Of a stretch of DNA of 64,000 bases, positions 61,840 through 64,000 are shown piece after piece. The DNA is taken from the NCBI RefSeq assembly GCF_900114835.1, contig NZ_FOUJ01000002.1, forward strand, positions 1 through 64,000. Direction: 5' to 3'. The position numbers and the translations under genes were made by a program. A model generated the notes under the pieces. It saw nothing but the letters and a program-made list of their open reading frames with translations, ran no database searches and was not told the DNA's origin. The stretch's first letter is position 1. The number at the start of each line of letters is the position of its first letter. The stretch comes from Methanolobus profundi (GTDB lineage: Archaea; Halobacteriota; Methanosarcinia; Methanosarcinales; Methanosarcinaceae).

Positions 61840-63275
61840 GAAAAATATTATTGATCCTCATAGTCATTCTCCTTGCAGTAGGAACACTCCCTACTGCTTC
61901 TGCCACCGCATCCCTTAGTATGGGCAGTATAAACTACGATACCACTGTTGTAAAGGATGAGAGCATAACGGTTACTTCAACCGTTACTGCTGCAAGCGTA
62001 TCAGGAACACTTACCGTTGATGTCACACTTACTGACAACTCCGGACAGTTCACAGTACCAAGCCCCACACAACAGGTGCAATTCACAAGCGACGGTACAA
62101 AATCAGTATCATGGACAATTACAGCTGCATCAACCGGAACCAGCTCATCACCATTCACCATTTCAGCGAACGGTGATGACAGCAGTAGTACAGCAAAGAT
62201 CGCATCATCTGCGATAACTGTCAAGGACAGACCTGTATTGACAGTTACATCGGACACTGACGTATCATCTGTAAGTGCAGGAGATGACGTGGTGATAAGT
62301 TATGTCGTATCCAACAGTGCTTCCTCTGGTGCTGCAGATGCCACTAATGTCAAGGTGGCATTGTCACTTCCAAGCGGATGGAGCTTAAGCAGTGGCAATA
62401 CACCTGCTACACTTGGCACCATCGCACCTACTGCATCAAGTTCAGGTTCATGGACAGTAACAGCAGATAGCCCTTCCACAAGCAATACGTTCACACTCAC
62501 TGTTACTTCCACAATACCCGGAGGCAGTGTGACAACAACTGAATCCGTGGTAGGTCCTGCATCCAGCTCCAGTTCATCATCCGCCAGTGGTGGCGGCGGT
62601 GGCGGAGGAGGTGGCGGTTCCACAGGTGAAGAGTACGAGAACATTGCCTTTAAGGACGTAAAGAAAGTGTACGTTCAAAATGAGGTCAGGTCTGAGTATG
62701 AGTTCACTGAAGGAGACAACCCGATAACAGGCATATCATTCATGCCAAAGGTCAATGCAGGTTATACTGATGCGACCATTGAAGTACTGCATGACAAGTC
62801 CACTTTTGCAGATACAAAACCACAGGGTAAGATCTACAGCCAGATGAACATCTGGGTCGGAAAGACCGGATGGGCAAGCTCGGATAATATAGAAGATCCC
62901 GAAATATCATTCGCTGTTGACATGGCATGGATCGAAGAGAACGACATAGATACTGCAGACATCAGGTTGATGAGATACACGACCCAGTGGGATGAACTTG
63001 ATACAAGCATCACAGGAGAGGACGAAGAATATGTATATTTCACAGCCTCAACACCTGGATTCTCACCCTTCGCCATAGTTGTGAAAGGCCTGAGTGATGA
63101 TGCCACAAACGAAGTATCAGAAGAGACCGACCAGGGATCAACCGATGCAGAAGAGGTCGATACTGGATCAGCATCTAGTGAAGATGATGATACAAAAGGC
63201 ACACCAGGATTCGAAGCACCTGTACTGATATCAATGCTGGCCATTGCCTATATCTTCAGCAAGAGAGAACAATAA
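61836..63275 (+). CDS. PGF-pre-PGF domain surface protein with PGF-CTERM anchor
   Basis: 479 residues from GTG 61836. A signal peptide (2-25) is followed by two beta-sandwich (CARDB-like) modules rich in Thr/Ser, a Ser/Gly linker with a run of nine Gly, and the PGF-pre-PGF domain (EYENIAFKDVKKVYV to STPGFSPFAIVVKG, about 267-430). An acidic stalk follows, and the C-terminal PGF with a hydrophobic helix and KREQ tail, the signal for archaeosortase processing. Translational coupling with the giant protein suggests a two-part envelope structure. Confidence 0.9.
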   Translation: MRKILLILIVILLAVGTLPTASATASLSMGSINYDTTVVKDESITVTSTVTAASVSGTLTVDVTLTDNSGQFTVPSPTQQVQFTSDGTKSVSWTITAASTGTSSSPFTISANGDDSSSTAKIASSAITVKDRPVLTVTSDTDVSSVSAGDDVVISYVVSNSASSGAADATNVKVALSLPSGWSLSSGNTPATLGTIAPTASSSGSWTVTADSPSTSNTFTLTVTSTIPGGSVTTTESVVGPASSSSSSSASGGGGGGGGGGSTGEEYENIAFKDVKKVYVQNEVRSEYEFTEGDNPITGISFMPKVNAGYTDATIEVLHDKSTFADTKPQGKIYSQMNIWVGKTGWASSDNIEDPEISFAVDMAWIEENDIDTADIRLMRYTTQWDELDTSITGEDEEYVYFTASTPGFSPFAIVVKGLSDDATNEVSEETDQGSTDAEEVDTGSASSEDDDTKGTPGFEAPVLISMLAIAYIFSKREQ

Positions 63276-63284
63276 GTGAACATT

Positions 63285-63326
63285 TAGTAGCGATCATTTT
63301 ATTGCTACTATCTTTTTTCTTTTTTT
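63285..63326 (+). terminator. terminator after the surface-protein operon
   Basis: TAGTAGC/GCTACTA stem (63285-63291 with 63304-63310) followed by TCTTTTTTCTTTTTTT. It lies before the convergent ATPase gene. Confidence 0.6.
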
Positions 63327-63357
63327 ATCTGGTAATTATCCGTAATTTATCAGCAAC

Positions 63358-64000
63358 TTATCCATTATTGTCCCCAAGCATGGACAACAGAACGGACCAC
63401 ATGGAACCTATTTCCCCTGACAGTTCATTGTCCGGATTTTCCACAATTGTCTTTCCTTCCAGCATGGCATCGATAACCATCCTGTTATAAGGGATCCTGC
63501 CCACGACATTTACACCATTTTCTGCACAGTGATCGAATATCAACTGTGACATTTCCGGGTTAAGATCACATTTATTGATACACACTGCAACAGGGATCCT
63601 GAAATGCCGGGCCACCTGGAGCACCCTGTCAAGATCATGTATCCCTGATACCGTGGGTTCGGTAACGACCAGAACAAGATCCGTGCCGGTCATTGCTGCT
63701 ATTACAGAGCATCCGGTCCCCGGAGGTCCGTCTATTATGATAAGCCCCTTACCGGAACTTTCTGCAATTTCCGAAGCCCTTTGCCTCACATTTGATACGA
63801 GTTTACCGCTTGCTTCTTCCCCGATCCCGAGCTTCGCATGAACGAGCGGACCAAAACGTGTGTGAGAACAATAGTACTCACCTGCTTTTTTTTCTTTCAT
63901 GACAATAGCAGTTTCAGGACAGACATATTCACAGACACCACAACCCTCGCACCTGTAAGGATCCACAATATGAGATTCGAGGATCGCATCGAACCTGCAG
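63358..64000 (-). CDS. ferredoxin-containing MinD/Mrp-superfamily ATPase, N-terminus outside window
   Basis: The frame is open to the right edge, so the N-terminal Walker A is outside the window. Visible is the ferredoxin insert CEGCGVCEYVCPETAIV, of a 4Fe-4S type; more cluster Cys would lie upstream. The ATPase core shows the Walker-like IIIDGPPGTGCSVIAAMTG and the segments VTEPTVSGIHDLDRV and VCINKCDLN. Such proteins, common in methanogens as gene pairs, are linked to Fe-S metabolism. The specific role is unknown. Confidence 0.88.
   Translation of the reverse strand, partial: CRFDAILESHIVDPYRCEGCGVCEYVCPETAIVMKEKKAGEYYCSHTRFGPLVHAKLGIGEEASGKLVSNVRQRASEIAESSGKGLIIIDGPPGTGCSVIAAMTGTDLVLVVTEPTVSGIHDLDRVLQVARHFRIPVAVCINKCDLNPEMSQLIFDHCAENGVNVVGRIPYNRMVIDAMLEGKTIVENPDNELSGEIGSMWSVLLSMLGDNNG

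Overview
The window looks like chromosome of a methylotrophic methanogen of the family Methanosarcinaceae (Methanolobus or Methanococcoides-like). The grounds are a Vht-type membrane hydrogenase, the YcaO/TfuA pair for McrA glycine thioamidation, the archaeal mevalonate-5-phosphate dehydratase branch, a thermosome, an Orc1/Cdc6 protein, PGF-CTERM surface proteins and a DUF5350 protein. The genus is inference. No rRNA, complete tRNA, CRISPR array, transposase or integrase was seen.

Region 1 (1-3103) has a virus- or plasmid-like character. A leftward run of very small overlapping genes leads into a RecA/RadB-like ATPase cut by the window edge. It faces, across a 131 bp two-way promoter with a perfect 18 bp palindrome, a rightward pair with a ribbon-helix-helix regulator.

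Region 2 (3104-17825) is a defence island, visibly more AT-rich than what follows. It holds a type I restriction-modification operon with two different HsdM proteins, one carrying an AlbA_2-like N-terminus, then HsdS and HsdR. After it come a leftward HerA-NurA pair and, divergent from that, a DNA methyltransferase translationally coupled to a large GHKL ATPase with a probable PD-(D/E)XK nuclease region. This four-gene group is the best candidate for a little-described system. Immediately right of the island (17827-17922) lies an in-frame, diverged copy of the 3' end of the gene that sits intact immediately left of it. Two 74 bp direct repeats follow, so the island appears to occupy a recombination hot spot.

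Region 3 (18.3-27.5 kb): small membrane and unknown proteins (one with HExxH), TatA, the hydrogenase genes vhtG-vhtA plus maturation protease but no cytochrome b gene, and a convergent multihaem cytochrome c with seven CxxCH motifs and one CxxCK. Several small Cys-rich or nucleic-acid-binding proteins follow.

Region 4 (27.8-37 kb): a cytoplasmic chemoreceptor with 270 bp internal repeats and CheW, an extradiol-dioxygenase-family protein, a histidine kinase, an ABC ATPase and a secreted or anchored TPR protein.

Region 5 (37-47.9 kb): the operon for the archaeal mevalonate branch (UbiD-type decarboxylase and both dehydratase subunits) with a B12/radical SAM gene, an MFS carrier with an Fe-S protein, DUF5350, thermosome, Orc1/Cdc6, a cysteine desulfurase and an unrecognised 46-residue protein.

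Region 6 (48-64 kb): a P460-like haem lipoprotein, YcaO-TfuA, a Zn/Mn-type ABC transporter with its DtxR-family regulator and operator, a metallo-beta-lactamase/rhodanese protein, a roughly 2000-residue surface protein coupled to a PGF-CTERM protein, and a partial ferredoxin/MinD-type ATPase.
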